A stretch of DNA of 64,000 bases, taken from Gp1-AA133 sp963850425. Its GTDB lineage: Bacteria > Acidobacteriota > Terriglobia > Terriglobales > Acidobacteriaceae. Below are positions 34,110 through 44,100 of the stretch, piece after piece; the first letter of the stretch is position 1; each line of letters opens with the position of its first letter. The stretch covers positions 310,001 through 374,000 of the forward strand of contig CAWKLF010000007.1 of the NCBI GenBank assembly GCA_963850425.1, given 5' to 3'. The position numbers and the translations under genes were made by a program. Below the pieces are notes generated by a model, which worked only from the letters and a program-made list of their open reading frames with translations, was not told where the DNA came from and did no database searches.

Positions 34110-35036
34110 CTAGGATTTCGCTTCTCCAAGATACCCCTTCATGACGCGGGCGTAGTCGGCGATGGCGATCTCGGGATCATCGAGTTCGGGATGCCACATC
34201 TTCTCCCATTCGAAACAGTAAAAGCCATCGTAGCCGGAAGCGCGCAGAAGATCGACTTGCTTGCGAACAGGAATGTTACCGCGACCAGTCAGAACATATT
34301 TGCGGTCCGGTCCATCGCCGACCGCGTCTTTCAGATGCGTGTGATGAATCCAGGGGCGGACGGCCTTGAGAGTGACTTCCGGCGGTTCGTTGGAGGTGGC
34401 GAAAGTGTGGAACGCATCCCAAAGCAAGCCCACGTGAGCGGAGTCCGCACGGCCAAGAACTTCCTGCAGCACCGCGGCCGAGGTGAAATCGTCGTGCGAC
34501 TCGAGCAGCACCGTGACGTTTTTTGTTCGGGCATACTCGCCTAATTCGTGCAGTCCTGCAGACACGCGCTTTTTAAGTTCGGCGTCAGGCACTACTGGCT
34601 TATCGGCGTCTGAACTCTTTCCGAAAACGCGGACGTAAGGCGCGTGCAGGGTGGAGGCGAGATCGATGAAGCGGCGGGCGTCGGCCATGCCCTTGGTGCG
34701 TTTGTCGTTATCAGGTTCACCGACTTCGGTAGAACTGCTGACACAGGCGATGCGCAGGTTGTGTGAGGAAATCTGCTGCAGGGTATCTTTGATGTGATCG
34801 GGGTCGAAGACCGCGTGCGAGGGCAGATCGAGATTGCCCTGCAGGCCGCGCAGTTCGATGGCAGCGAATCCGTTTTGCGCGGCGAAGTCCAGAATTTTGC
34901 TGAAATCCCACGCGGGACAACCTAATGTCGAAAAAGCGATGGGCAACTGCGTCGCGGCGGCCGGCGGGCGGGCGAAGGCGGCGGACGCCGCCGTCACGGA
35001 AAGCGCCTGGATAAATGTGCGGCGGGTGGTTTTCAT
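34110..35036 (-). CDS. Exported sugar phosphate isomerase/epimerase (xylose-isomerase-like TIM barrel)
   Basis: The start at 35036 has AAGGAG upstream and gives 308 residues with a Tat-type signal MKTTRRTFIQALSVTAASAA. The rest is an AP-endonuclease-2-like TIM barrel: FAAIELRGLQGN, LLESHDD (metal ligand Glu), VGLLWDAFHTF, WIHHTHLKD and FYCFEWEKMWHPELDDPE. The metal set (Glu, Asp, His, Glu) is present. Such enzymes isomerise or dehydrate keto-sugars. It precedes the GMC pair by 44 bases and probably handles their product or substrate outside the cytoplasm. Confidence 0.85.
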   Translation of the reverse strand: MKTTRRTFIQALSVTAASAAFARPPAAATQLPIAFSTLGCPAWDFSKILDFAAQNGFAAIELRGLQGNLDLPSHAVFDPDHIKDTLQQISSHNLRIACVSSSTEVGEPDNDKRTKGMADARRFIDLASTLHAPYVRVFGKSSDADKPVVPDAELKKRVSAGLHELGEYARTKNVTVLLESHDDFTSAAVLQEVLGRADSAHVGLLWDAFHTFATSNEPPEVTLKAVRPWIHHTHLKDAVGDGPDRKYVLTGRGNIPVRKQVDLLRASGYDGFYCFEWEKMWHPELDDPEIAIADYARVMKGYLGEAKS

Positions 35037-35061
35037 AGGGCGTCTCCTTGCTTCGCTCGCG

Positions 35062-36222
35062 TCAGTTGCCGGGAACAGCTTTCCAGTAGGCCTGATGCCC
35101 AATGTAATCATCGTCGGCGAGATTCGCAATGATCAATCGCCGCAATTCGAGCGGATTGATCTCGCCCTGATGTTTGTAGACGACCTCGCCATCGGGGCGG
35201 ATCAGCATGGTGTACGGGACTGCGGCGTTCCATTCGGGATCGAAGGCGGCCATCAGGGCATAGATGTCGGTTGAACCCAGCAGCAGGTTGTGACTGGTTG
35301 CATGCTGCTTCTGCAATGCGGAGAGCACTCCGGCCTGCTCGTCGGGATAATTGATGCTGACGGTGACCAGGTCGAACGCCCGGTGACCATACATGCGGTA
35401 CATGGTTTCAAGGTCCGGCAGCTCCTTGAAGCAGGGACCGCACCAGGTGGCCCAGAAATTGACGAGCACCAGCTTCCCGCTTGCATTTTTGCGGAGGGCT
35501 TTCAAATCGTCAACGCTTGCCGGCTTGACGGTAACCGGCTGGCTTTCAATTTCGGCCAGCTCTTCTTTCCGGCCCTCCTCTTTATAAAGCCATTTGGTGG
35601 AGCAGCCCACGGACGGCGTTTTCGCGACCCTGACAGGCTTATTCGCGAGCAAGGCATCGATGGCATTGCGTGCATCTTTGACGGTGACCAGGGGCTCGCG
35701 AGGATTGTTGTCAACCCGGCCTTCGTAACGCAGTTTGCGCTCGGCATCGAAGATGAACAGGTGCGGCGTGGCCGTGGGGCCGTAAGCGCGGGATATTTTC
35801 TGCGTCTCCCCGTCATAAAGATAAGGGAAATTGAAGCTGCGATAAGAAGCGCGCGTCTTCATATCTTCGAACGAGTCGCCGACATCGGTGTATCCCATTT
35901 CGTCGAGGCGAACCGCATTGGGATTGTTGGGCTCGATGGCGAGCAGCGTAACCCCGCGGTCTTTGTAGTCGGCGGCCAGTTGCCGGATGCGGCTCTCATA
36001 GAGCTGCGCGGTCGGGCAGTGATTGCAGGTAAACGCGATGACCAGAACCTTGCTCGACGCGTATTCCTTCAGGCAGTGCGTCTGCCCATCGATTCCAGGG
36101 AGACAGAAATCCGGAGCGGGGCTGCCGATGGCGAGCGTCGGCGGGCCGCCTTCATCGGAGAAGACGGGCAGGGTGGACAGGAGAAATGCGACGAGGATAA
36201 CGCAGAGAGCGGAACGCGACAT
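35062..36222 (-). CDS. Exported double thioredoxin-fold (redoxin + TlpA-like) protein
   Basis: Starting at 36222, the 386 residues begin with a signal peptide (SALCVILVAFLLSTLPVFS). Domain one (about 30-190) is AhpC/redoxin-like, with CNHCPTA at the place of the redox pair and ATPHLFIFD. Domain two (about 240-380) is TlpA/ResA-like, with WATWCGPC, the helix after it and VPYTMLIRPDGEVV. Both work as extracytoplasmic disulfide oxidoreductases. It lies 25 bases ahead of the isomerase gene in the same direction and may keep exported partners reduced. Confidence 0.85.
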   Translation of the reverse strand: MSRSALCVILVAFLLSTLPVFSDEGGPPTLAIGSPAPDFCLPGIDGQTHCLKEYASSKVLVIAFTCNHCPTAQLYESRIRQLAADYKDRGVTLLAIEPNNPNAVRLDEMGYTDVGDSFEDMKTRASYRSFNFPYLYDGETQKISRAYGPTATPHLFIFDAERKLRYEGRVDNNPREPLVTVKDARNAIDALLANKPVRVAKTPSVGCSTKWLYKEEGRKEELAEIESQPVTVKPASVDDLKALRKNASGKLVLVNFWATWCGPCFKELPDLETMYRMYGHRAFDLVTVSINYPDEQAGVLSALQKQHATSHNLLLGSTDIYALMAAFDPEWNAAVPYTMLIRPDGEVVYKHQGEINPLELRRLIIANLADDDYIGHQAYWKAVPGN

Positions 36223-36262
36223 TCGGGAACTCCGGGTTGACTTAGCTGCCTTTCCAGTATTG

Positions 36263-36272
36263 AATCGTTTTA
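36263..36272. promoter_or_regulatory. Candidate LacI-type operator half-palindrome
   Basis: AATCGTTTTA with a central CG, in the divergent space between the minus-strand 36222 gene and the plus-strand 36310 gene. The identical 10-mer occurs at 44849-44858 before the Oar receptor. LacI-family sites usually have such A/T-rich arms around CG. Confidence 0.4.
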
Positions 36273-36309
36273 TCATCAAAATGTAAATACAGGGAGAGGA
36301 CTTCGGACC

Positions 36310-38469
36310 GTGAATAAATTTGTGGTCGCCCTGATATTCCTGTCATGCCTGGGCCAGCCTGCCTGGGCGCAAGTAACGGCGCAAGAAGAGCCTGCCCCAT
36401 CGGTCGCCACGGTTCGAGTCGACACAAATCCCCAACATGTATTGAACTCGTTCGATCCCGACCAGGCGCTGGGCAGTTCGATCGATGTGCTGTCGCGTTC
36501 GGGCATCGACAAGGTTTATACGCCACACATCCTGCAGGAGTCGTTGTCGGCCGGATGGGGGCCGATTACCTATCGCAATAACACCGAACTTCGCATGGCT
36601 GCCTGGCACTGGACCGAGAATGGGACCTGGAGCGATCCGGCGCACAAGAGCGGCTACTTCACGGGCAACACCGAGTTGAAAGAACCCATCCGCTACATAC
36701 TGGCTTACGCGCTGCCGCACCGCGGATTTTCTACCAGCGGCGACCGGCCCGCGCAGGGACCCAATCTCATCTTTTGGAAGAGCAACCCGTACCTGACCCA
36801 CAAGTTTACAGGGGAGCACGATGCCCTCCACCCGCAGTGGGTTATCGTCGATATGCGATCCCCAAAGGCCGTGAACGCGGTGCACATCGCCTGGGAAAAT
36901 CCTTACGCAAAGATTTACCAGGTTGAATATTGGGTGGGAAAAGATGCGCTCGACTTCGATCGCGGGCCTGAGGGCGAGTGGAAGGTCTTTTCTTCCGGGC
37001 ACGTGAAGAATGGCACCGGGGGAACGGTGAACCTCACGCTCGCGCCGCAGCCTGTCACGACCCAGTTCGTGCGCGTCCTCATGACCGAGTCGTCAAACAC
37101 CTGCGATCTGCACGGCTCGGAAGATATCCGGAACTGCGTGGGATACGCGATGCAGGAAATTCAGGCGGGTACCTTGGGTTCAGACGGTGCATTCCTCGAT
37201 GCAGGGGCGGGTGCAACCGGGGATGCTGCGCCCACATTCGCATCGTCGTCGATCGATCCGTGGCATTCGGAGGGGGACGTGAATGCCACCGGGAGTTACC
37301 AGCACACAGGCTTTGATCTTTTCTTCACCAGCGGGATCACGAACAATCTGCCGGCGATGATTCCGGTCACGATGCTGTACGGCACTCCGGAAGACTCGGC
37401 CGCGCAGATCGCCTACATCAAGAAGCGGGGATATCCGATTGGCTACATCGAGATGGGGGAGGAACCCGACGGCAAGCACGCCATGCCGGAGGATTACGGC
37501 GCGCTCTACATCCAGTGGGCGGACGCCTTGCACAAGGTGGATCCCACACTCAAGTTGGGAGGTCCGATTTTTGAAGGAGTCAACGAAGATATCCACGTGT
37601 GGCCCGACGCGCAGGGACGCACTTCGTGGATGGGGCGATTTGTTGCCTATCTGAAGTCACATGGGCATCTTGCCGACCTGACGTTTGTTTCCTTCGAGCA
37701 CTATCCTTTTGAAGGATGCAAAATTACATGGAAGGACCTGTACGCCGAGCCAAAGCTGATGAAGGGCATCCTGAAGGTCTGGCGTGATGATGGGGTTCCG
37801 GCGAATGTTCCCTTAATCGTTACGGAGAGCCATCTGGCGGCATCTCTCACTGGGCCGATGAGCACGATTTTCGCGGGCCTGTGGCTGGCCGATAACATCG
37901 GTTCCTTCTTTGAGGGTGGCGGCGCGGCTTTCTACCATTCCCCGATTCAGCCGCAGTCGGTGCATGATACCTGCCTCGGTCCGGCCACGTGGTCTAATTT
38001 CGTCACTGACAACGATTACAACATCAGCGGGTACACTTCGCTCTACTTCGCGGCGCGGTTGATCAACGTGGAATGGGCGCAGCATAAGTCAGGCGTCCAC
38101 AAGATGTTTCCCTCCACGGTCAGCGTCAAAGACGCGGACGGCAACGAGCTGGTCACTTCCTATGCACTGCATCGGCCGGACGGAAACTGGGCCATCATGC
38201 TGGTGAACCGGGACGAGTCGCAAGCACACAACGTGCGAGTGGAATTCGATTCGAAGCCAAACGGGCGCACTGGATTTTCCGGCCCGGTTGCAGTCACCAC
38301 CTTCGGCAGCGAGCAGTACGAGTGGAAGGCTGACGGCGTCAATAGTCATGCTGATCCGGATGGCCCGGCGTTCGGGTTCCGTGTAAATGCGGGCCCAAAG
38401 ACTACGTTCACGCTTCCCAAGGCGTCGGTCACCGTGCTGCGAGGAAATGTGAAACTGGCGTCGAAGTAA
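36310..38469 (+). CDS. Secreted clan-A glycoside hydrolase-like protein with discoidin-like domain
   Basis: The 719-residue protein has a signal peptide (to about 21) and a region at about 180-285 like a discoidin carbohydrate-binding domain (WVIVDMRSPKAVNAVHIAWE, VRVLMTES). A (beta/alpha)8 barrel like GH39/GH44-type enzymes follows. The motif GYIEMGEEPD places a candidate acid/base at Glu385, and LIVTESHL a candidate nucleophile at Glu506. A beta domain closes the chain (WAIMLVNRDES). The exact family is not certain. It is followed 18 bases later by a polysaccharide deacetylase, so both likely act on the same glycan. Confidence 0.75.
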   Translation: MNKFVVALIFLSCLGQPAWAQVTAQEEPAPSVATVRVDTNPQHVLNSFDPDQALGSSIDVLSRSGIDKVYTPHILQESLSAGWGPITYRNNTELRMAAWHWTENGTWSDPAHKSGYFTGNTELKEPIRYILAYALPHRGFSTSGDRPAQGPNLIFWKSNPYLTHKFTGEHDALHPQWVIVDMRSPKAVNAVHIAWENPYAKIYQVEYWVGKDALDFDRGPEGEWKVFSSGHVKNGTGGTVNLTLAPQPVTTQFVRVLMTESSNTCDLHGSEDIRNCVGYAMQEIQAGTLGSDGAFLDAGAGATGDAAPTFASSSIDPWHSEGDVNATGSYQHTGFDLFFTSGITNNLPAMIPVTMLYGTPEDSAAQIAYIKKRGYPIGYIEMGEEPDGKHAMPEDYGALYIQWADALHKVDPTLKLGGPIFEGVNEDIHVWPDAQGRTSWMGRFVAYLKSHGHLADLTFVSFEHYPFEGCKITWKDLYAEPKLMKGILKVWRDDGVPANVPLIVTESHLAASLTGPMSTIFAGLWLADNIGSFFEGGGAAFYHSPIQPQSVHDTCLGPATWSNFVTDNDYNISGYTSLYFAARLINVEWAQHKSGVHKMFPSTVSVKDADGNELVTSYALHRPDGNWAIMLVNRDESQAHNVRVEFDSKPNGRTGFSGPVAVTTFGSEQYEWKADGVNSHADPDGPAFGFRVNAGPKTTFTLPKASVTVLRGNVKLASK

Positions 38470-38487
38470 ATCCGAGAGAGCTTTTCT

Positions 38488-39483
38488 ATGAAGAATTCTT
38501 CTCCGAGGGTTTCAATGAAACTAATTCGAGTTGGTCTGATTCTCTTTTTTGCTTTGAGTTTTTTGCTGGGCTCTCTTGGAGCACAGACGCAGCCCAAGGT
38601 AGATCGCCAGGTGGCGATCACCATTGATGACCTGCCGGCCGGCGCCGCCAGCTTTATGACCGCTGCGGAGATCACTGACATGACTACCAGGCTGCTGACC
38701 ACGCTGCGCGATCAGAAAGTGCCGGCGGTCGGCTTCGTGAATGAGAAGAAGCTGTACAAGACGGGAGAGGTCGACGCCCGGATCGGCGCCTTGCGCATGT
38801 GGCTCGACTACGGCTTTGAATTGGGAAACCACACCTACAGCCACGCGTCTTTGAACAAAGTCGGATTGAAGGCGTGGGAGGACGAGGTCATTCAGGGGGA
38901 AAACGTAACGCGACTTCTTCAGGCCGAGCACCACATGCAGATGCGCTATTTCCGGCACCCGTATCTCGATACGGGCCGCGATCTCGAAACGCGCAGAAAG
39001 GCCGAGGAATTTCTCGCCCAGCGCGGCTACCACATCGCGCCCATTACCTTCGACGCTTGGGACTGGATGTACGCGCCCGTATACGACGATGCCAAAAAAC
39101 GCGGGGACACGAAACTGCAGGATGATCTGGTTAAAAGCTATCTCTCGTACAGCGATTCGGTATTTGCGTACTCAGAGCAGCTTTCAAAGCAGCTCCTGGG
39201 CTACGAGCCCAGGCAGATCATCCTGCTGCATGGAAATAATCTTGAAGCCGATCACATTGGCGAATTGCTGGACGTGATGCGCAAGCGTGGGTACCGCTTC
39301 GTGTCGCTCGAAGCGGCGCTGAGCGATCCTGCATACAGCATGCCGGACACCTACGTGGGGGAGGAGGGCACGGGATGGCTCGATCATTGGGCGATTACGA
39401 TGGGCAAGCCTCCGCAGGGCGCACCGGAGTTTCCCAGGTGGGTGATTGATCGGGCGGATAAGCTGCACCAGCCGCAGCCATGA
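38488..39483 (+). CDS. Secreted polysaccharide deacetylase (NodB-like, CE4)
   Basis: The 331-residue protein has a signal peptide and a CE4 fold. Metal and catalytic Asp are in VAITIDDLP, metal-binding His residues are in GNHTYSHASLN, and motif 3 is RHPYLDTGRD. The C-terminal LLHGNNLEADHIGELLDVM supplies the last His. Such enzymes remove N- or O-acetyl groups from glycans such as chitin, xylan or peptidoglycan. It is in one unit with the glycoside hydrolase just upstream. Confidence 0.87.
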   Translation: MKNSSPRVSMKLIRVGLILFFALSFLLGSLGAQTQPKVDRQVAITIDDLPAGAASFMTAAEITDMTTRLLTTLRDQKVPAVGFVNEKKLYKTGEVDARIGALRMWLDYGFELGNHTYSHASLNKVGLKAWEDEVIQGENVTRLLQAEHHMQMRYFRHPYLDTGRDLETRRKAEEFLAQRGYHIAPITFDAWDWMYAPVYDDAKKRGDTKLQDDLVKSYLSYSDSVFAYSEQLSKQLLGYEPRQIILLHGNNLEADHIGELLDVMRKRGYRFVSLEAALSDPAYSMPDTYVGEEGTGWLDHWAITMGKPPQGAPEFPRWVIDRADKLHQPQP

Positions 39484-39624
39484 GAAATTCTTGTTAACTC
39501 CAGGTCCAATCGTCGCCTCTATGCTTTGACATCCTGATGGCAGGGAGAAAGCGCGCGCCTCGTTTCGCTGGCAGCCGCGGTCCAGCGGCGGCAAGGCAGC
39601 TTCCCGACGATCCTGAATCCCAGA

Positions 39625-39756
39625 AGAGGGTTCGAACGTTCGCTACCCAATCAACTCAACTGGATTCTCGGCCTGAATCCCTTTGACTCGTCAATGATGT
39701 ACGGCGTCGGCTGAAACAACCCGCTGTATATTTTCGATTCTTGGGCGTTCACCTAC
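39625..39756 (+). pseudogene. Fragment of a GH9-like cellulase gene
   Basis: Reading from 39652 gives NQLNWILGLNPFDSSMMYGVG, then a TGA at 39712, then NNPLYIFDSWAFTY. This is the GH9 C-terminal signature (usual NWILGxNPxxxSMxxGxGxNxP) with a stop after the last Gly. Upstream, RTFAT is one frame off (an extra C near 39646). Nothing of the rest of the gene remains. The two flanking genes also act on sugars, so a larger glycan-degradation locus has been trimmed. Confidence 0.6.
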
Positions 39757-39769
39757 TGCGTGACGTGAT

Positions 39770-40993
39770 TTACAGGGTGCCCCCCAATCTCGAGATCACC
39801 TCGAGGCAGGCGCGGGTGACATGATAGGGAGCTTTCCAGGGACCAATTTTCTCATCGTCGACTCTTCCATCATGAAAAATGGCAGTGTAGACCTCGCCGT
39901 ATTGATGGTCGACAAAGCGCTCCATGAAGAAGCGGGCTTCGAGATCGAAAGCTTGCCAGTACTTCGGGTCCCCGGTGAGTTGGTAAGCGTTGAGCAGAGC
40001 AACCAGGGCTTCGCACTGTTGCCACCATTCCATGTCCTTGTTTTTCGCGGGCTCAGTCGCGGGACCGTAGCGGTAGACGCCTCCGTGCTCTATGTCAAAG
40101 CCATAGCGCAGCGCATGATCGACCAGTGCCAGGCTGGCGCGGCGAATGCCAGGATCCTGCTGCCTTCCGACGCGCGCGGCCGCTTCCGTAATAAGCCAGC
40201 TGGCCTCGAGATCCAGACCATACTCGGATTCCTTTGAATCCCCGTCACGATCGGCGACGCTCCAGTCGTCATGGAAGTAGTAACGGCCGTAGCCGATGTC
40301 GGCATCGATGATCTTGTTCACGAACAAGTCTAATAACTCATTGAGCCGTGCCTTAACCTGCTGATCACCCGTAACTCCATACAACGTGGCCAAGGCTTCC
40401 ACCAGGCCCAAATGCCAGTCGTAGGATTTTCGTCCGAACGATCCGGCGCCATTCGGGCCATCCTTGTAGTCCCTGATAAATTGCCAGTCGGCGGTAAACG
40501 CGATGCGATATCCACCGTACTGGTCGTCGTGGGCGTGGCGGTCAATCACCCGGAAGAGATCCAGCGCTTCGCGGGCCGCCTGATTGTCGTGGAAAGCAAG
40601 AGCGTATTCTGCCAATCCTTCCATGACGTACGACATGGGATTCAGTTGCTTGGTCGAATCGACCACCTTGCCTTCCCGAGTGACCATGAAGTAGTAACCG
40701 CCATGTTCCTTGTCCCACATCTTCTCGCGCAGGAACTTGAGGCATTCGGAGGCCATTTTTTGGTAAGCGGGATCGGGATAACGACGGTAGGCTTCCGAGA
40801 ACGACCATAGGGAACGCGAGATCAAAACGACCGACTTATCGCCAGAACCGGTGGGTTCGCCGCGACGATTCAACTGCCCCAGGAGGCCGCCGGATTGCTT
40901 GTCGAGAGCGTGGTTAATCCAGAACTGAAGAACGCTGTGCTGCAAGGTGTCGCGGAAGGTGACTGGCCAGTCGTGGGCGGCCTGTCCGTTCAT
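39770..40993 (-). CDS. AGE-family epimerase/isomerase
   Basis: The 407-residue protein is an (alpha/alpha)6 barrel of the N-acylglucosamine 2-epimerase / cellobiose 2-epimerase family. Signatures are GGLLGQLNRRGEP, SRSLWSFSEAYRRY, MWDKEHGGYYF, YDWHLGLVEAL, GLDLEASWLITEAA and KAPYHVTRACLEVI, with the His and Arg lining the sugar site. The protein lacks a signal peptide and is close to cellobiose 2-epimerase in layout (GGYYF near 100, WWQQCEAL late). It may convert glucose/mannose-type units released by the adjacent hydrolases. Confidence 0.88.
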   Translation of the reverse strand: MNGQAAHDWPVTFRDTLQHSVLQFWINHALDKQSGGLLGQLNRRGEPTGSGDKSVVLISRSLWSFSEAYRRYPDPAYQKMASECLKFLREKMWDKEHGGYYFMVTREGKVVDSTKQLNPMSYVMEGLAEYALAFHDNQAAREALDLFRVIDRHAHDDQYGGYRIAFTADWQFIRDYKDGPNGAGSFGRKSYDWHLGLVEALATLYGVTGDQQVKARLNELLDLFVNKIIDADIGYGRYYFHDDWSVADRDGDSKESEYGLDLEASWLITEAAARVGRQQDPGIRRASLALVDHALRYGFDIEHGGVYRYGPATEPAKNKDMEWWQQCEALVALLNAYQLTGDPKYWQAFDLEARFFMERFVDHQYGEVYTAIFHDGRVDDEKIGPWKAPYHVTRACLEVISRLGGTL

Positions 40994-41191
40994 TTGGCCC
41001 GAGAGGAAGGGATGGGCGCAATGTAATCAGTAGCAACGCGGAACAGACGAGTCTTTTGTGTTTGGAGCTCGCTTCATTTCTTCCCCGTGAAATGTTGGGC
41101 TTTATCATCGCGATTCCTTGCGAGGGCGATTCGCCCGCAAAAGTCGAGGGCACGCTGCAAAGCGTGCCCGTCGTGCTTTACGCCTGGCGAG

Positions 41192-44100
41192 TTAGAAAGA
41201 CAGCTTCAACGCCAACTGCCCGATGCGAGGATCACGGACGCTGGTGACCAGGCCGATGTTGCCGTCAACATCGCCGTCCGGGTTTTTGAATTGAGCATGA
41301 TTGAACGCGTTGAAGAGTTCCCCGCGAAATTCGAGTGCCACCCTCTCTGAAATACGGGTGTTCTTGTGGAATGCGAGATCCCAGTTGTTAAAGCCAGGAC
41401 CATGGAAGAATCGACGTTTCACATTGCCGATTGTCCCGAGGTCTGAGGATGAGAAAGGAGTTGGATCAAAGAAATAATTTCCAATCCTGTTTGGGTCGAT
41501 CTGGGTGACTTGCGAGGGTCAAAGAAATGGATTGGCGAACCGTCGTATTTGGGCACATCGGCACCCTCGCAGCCGCAGAGCGATGTGATCATCACTTTCG
41601 CTAAGTGTGATCGGGAAGCCCGTGGTAAAGCGCGTGATGCCCGAAATTGTCCAGCCACCAAGCAGTTTGCCTTTTACACCGTGATCCGATTTGACGAACG
41701 GTAAGTCATAGCTATAGCTGATGACGAAGTTGTGGGTCACGTCGAACGTAGAGAGCGCGCGGCTCAAGTCGGGATTGTAAGGGTTGATCGCATCAAAGAA
41801 CCCGGAGGAGTTGTCGATGGATTTCGACCAGGTGTATGCGCCGAGGATGCGAAGCGCCCCAACGTTCTTTCGCAGCTGAACCTGCAAGAGCGTTGTAGTT
41901 GGAGTTCGCGGCAGTCGCCTCCAAGGAATTGCTCGTGAAATCGAGCGAGCCGATTCCCGTGTTCTGATCGAGCTCTCGTCCCGAGGTCACGGAATACGGC
42001 CGTGTGCCGCCAAACTTAGGCGGGGTGCCGCCCAGGTTGTAAACTTGATCCTTCCAAAAAGGGTCCGCAGCCCGGGGTAGCCATGCACAAGGCGGGATCT
42101 CCCGGGTTCAACTCTACCTCAGAAAGCAGGTGGCGCCCGCGCGATCCCACATAGCCGAGGGAGAACAGGAAGTTTCGGGGAAGTTCGCGCTCAACCATCA
42201 GATTGAACTGGATCGAGTACGGCAATTTGTTGGTAGGGGCGAAGCCGGGAACGGCGGCAAGTGGCAAGTACTTGGCCCAAATCCCGGTCGCGCCCGCAGG
42301 CGGAATCGTGAACGGAAACCGGTTGCCCACGGGATCTTGCTGTCCCACACGCCGCTTGTAGGGCTCCTCCATGTACACGGGGGAAGGACTCACCCAGAAC
42401 AAGCCGAAGGGGGGGTCGCCGACCTCGTTGAACAGGGTGATATCCTCGATCGCCGTATAGTACATTCCAGAGCCAACGCGAATGCTTGTTTTTCCCGGAC
42501 CTCCGGTGAGTTTCGCGATGGTTCCCTCCGTTGCTCCAGGTGAATAGGCAATTCCCAGCCGCGGGGCGAAGCGGTCGTATTGGGTCGGCGCCAGCGTGCG
42601 GGGTATGCCCGGATCCTTTGGGAACACTAAGCCTTTCGGAGAATCCGGGTAAACCTGAGACTGCACGCCGCCAACATACGTCTGGATTCTATTCTGGGTG
42701 TCATAGAAAGGCTGGCTCACATCCCAGCGTAGTCCGTAATTTATGGTGAGATCGTTGCTGACCCTATAGGTGTCCTGGGCATACAGCCCAAAATACTTGG
42801 TACGGGAATCCAGCAATTGCGGGCTGGTCTGGTTGAACAGATCGGGAGCGCCTAGCAAGTAGTCGGCGAAGTCGTTTCCAGTTTCGCCTCCGTCGAATTC
42901 GAACCATCCATTGGAAGTGTAGGTATTCCGCTCGTTGACCTGGATGTAGCGGAAGTCGCCGCCAAACTTGAGCGTGTGCTTTCCAATAATCTTGGAGAAA
43001 TTGTCGGTGATCTGGTACGTGTTGTTGTACTGGCCGGTGGTGCCGTCCGGCAGACCAAAAGCGGAGCCCATCTGGCCGAAGACAACAGACGCCACGCCTT
43101 CATAGTTGGAATTCGTCGGAATCACTCCCAGAGGATGAGTTGCGTCACCTCGGAAGTATCCGAAGTCTTCAATCTTTCCCAGTCCACCCACAGGTTTGTT
43201 TCGCAATAGCCCAAGGCGCGTGTAATTCAGCCGCACTTCATTGACCGTGTTGGGATTAAGGAGCACAGTATTGCTAAGCTGGACCTGTTGTGCCCGGGAG
43301 AGTGAAGCTGCCGAAAATCCCGGAAGGTTTGAGACAAAGCAGTCACAGTAAGGATTCAGGAAATTGGCATCGTCGAAATGATAGTAGCCGGACCAATTGC
43401 CGAAATGGGCTGTGTTGTAGTCAACCCGCAGGCCAAACTTTTCGTCCCGCAGATTTAGTTTTTCGGCGGTCGTCGAGAAAGTGCTGCCCGCTCCATTGGG
43501 GTCGGGAAGAAACTTAAGCGTTGCGACCGCTACTGGCGACCACGCCGACTGCGGAATAATCGGGCCACTATTTGGGGTGGCGCCCGGAAAAACGCAGCCG
43601 GTGGCGGGGTTGGTACTCGTACATCCGTCGAACCAGTATGGTTCGCCCTCGTTAACCGTGTATCCCAGACGATTGCTCAGCACTGCAGGAAAGTTGTTGC
43701 TATCGCCCTGGTTGCCACGCACAGCGCCGGCAAACACGTCGCCCGGGTTTTCCAAATCAGAAAAGTCACCGGTCTTCTCGAGCACGGAGGGAACGACCTG
43801 GTTTTGCGAGACTCCACGTATCTCACGAGTGCCCTGATAGTCGCCAAAGAAAAAGAGCTTGTTCTTCACGATCGGGAAACCGAGCGTGCCGCCGAACTGG
43901 TTTCGTTTGAAGTCCCCACGCGTCTGGGTCGAAGTAGCCACGCGCGTCCAGCTTCTCGTTTCGCAAGAATTCGTAAGCAGAGCCATGAATCTCGTTCGTT
44001 CCCGACTTGGTCACGACATTAACGATGGCGCCGGAAAAGCGCCCGTATTCCGCGTTGAAAGTATTCGTCAGCAGCCGGAATTCCTCGATCGAGTCGAGGG

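Noticed and set aside
40914..41153. Signal-peptide-like 79-residue frame before the AGE epimerase, suggesting an exported, frameshifted epimerase
   Set aside because: The epimerase already has a complete N-terminus at 40993 and the upstream frame has no RBS; the hydrophobic stretch seems accidental.
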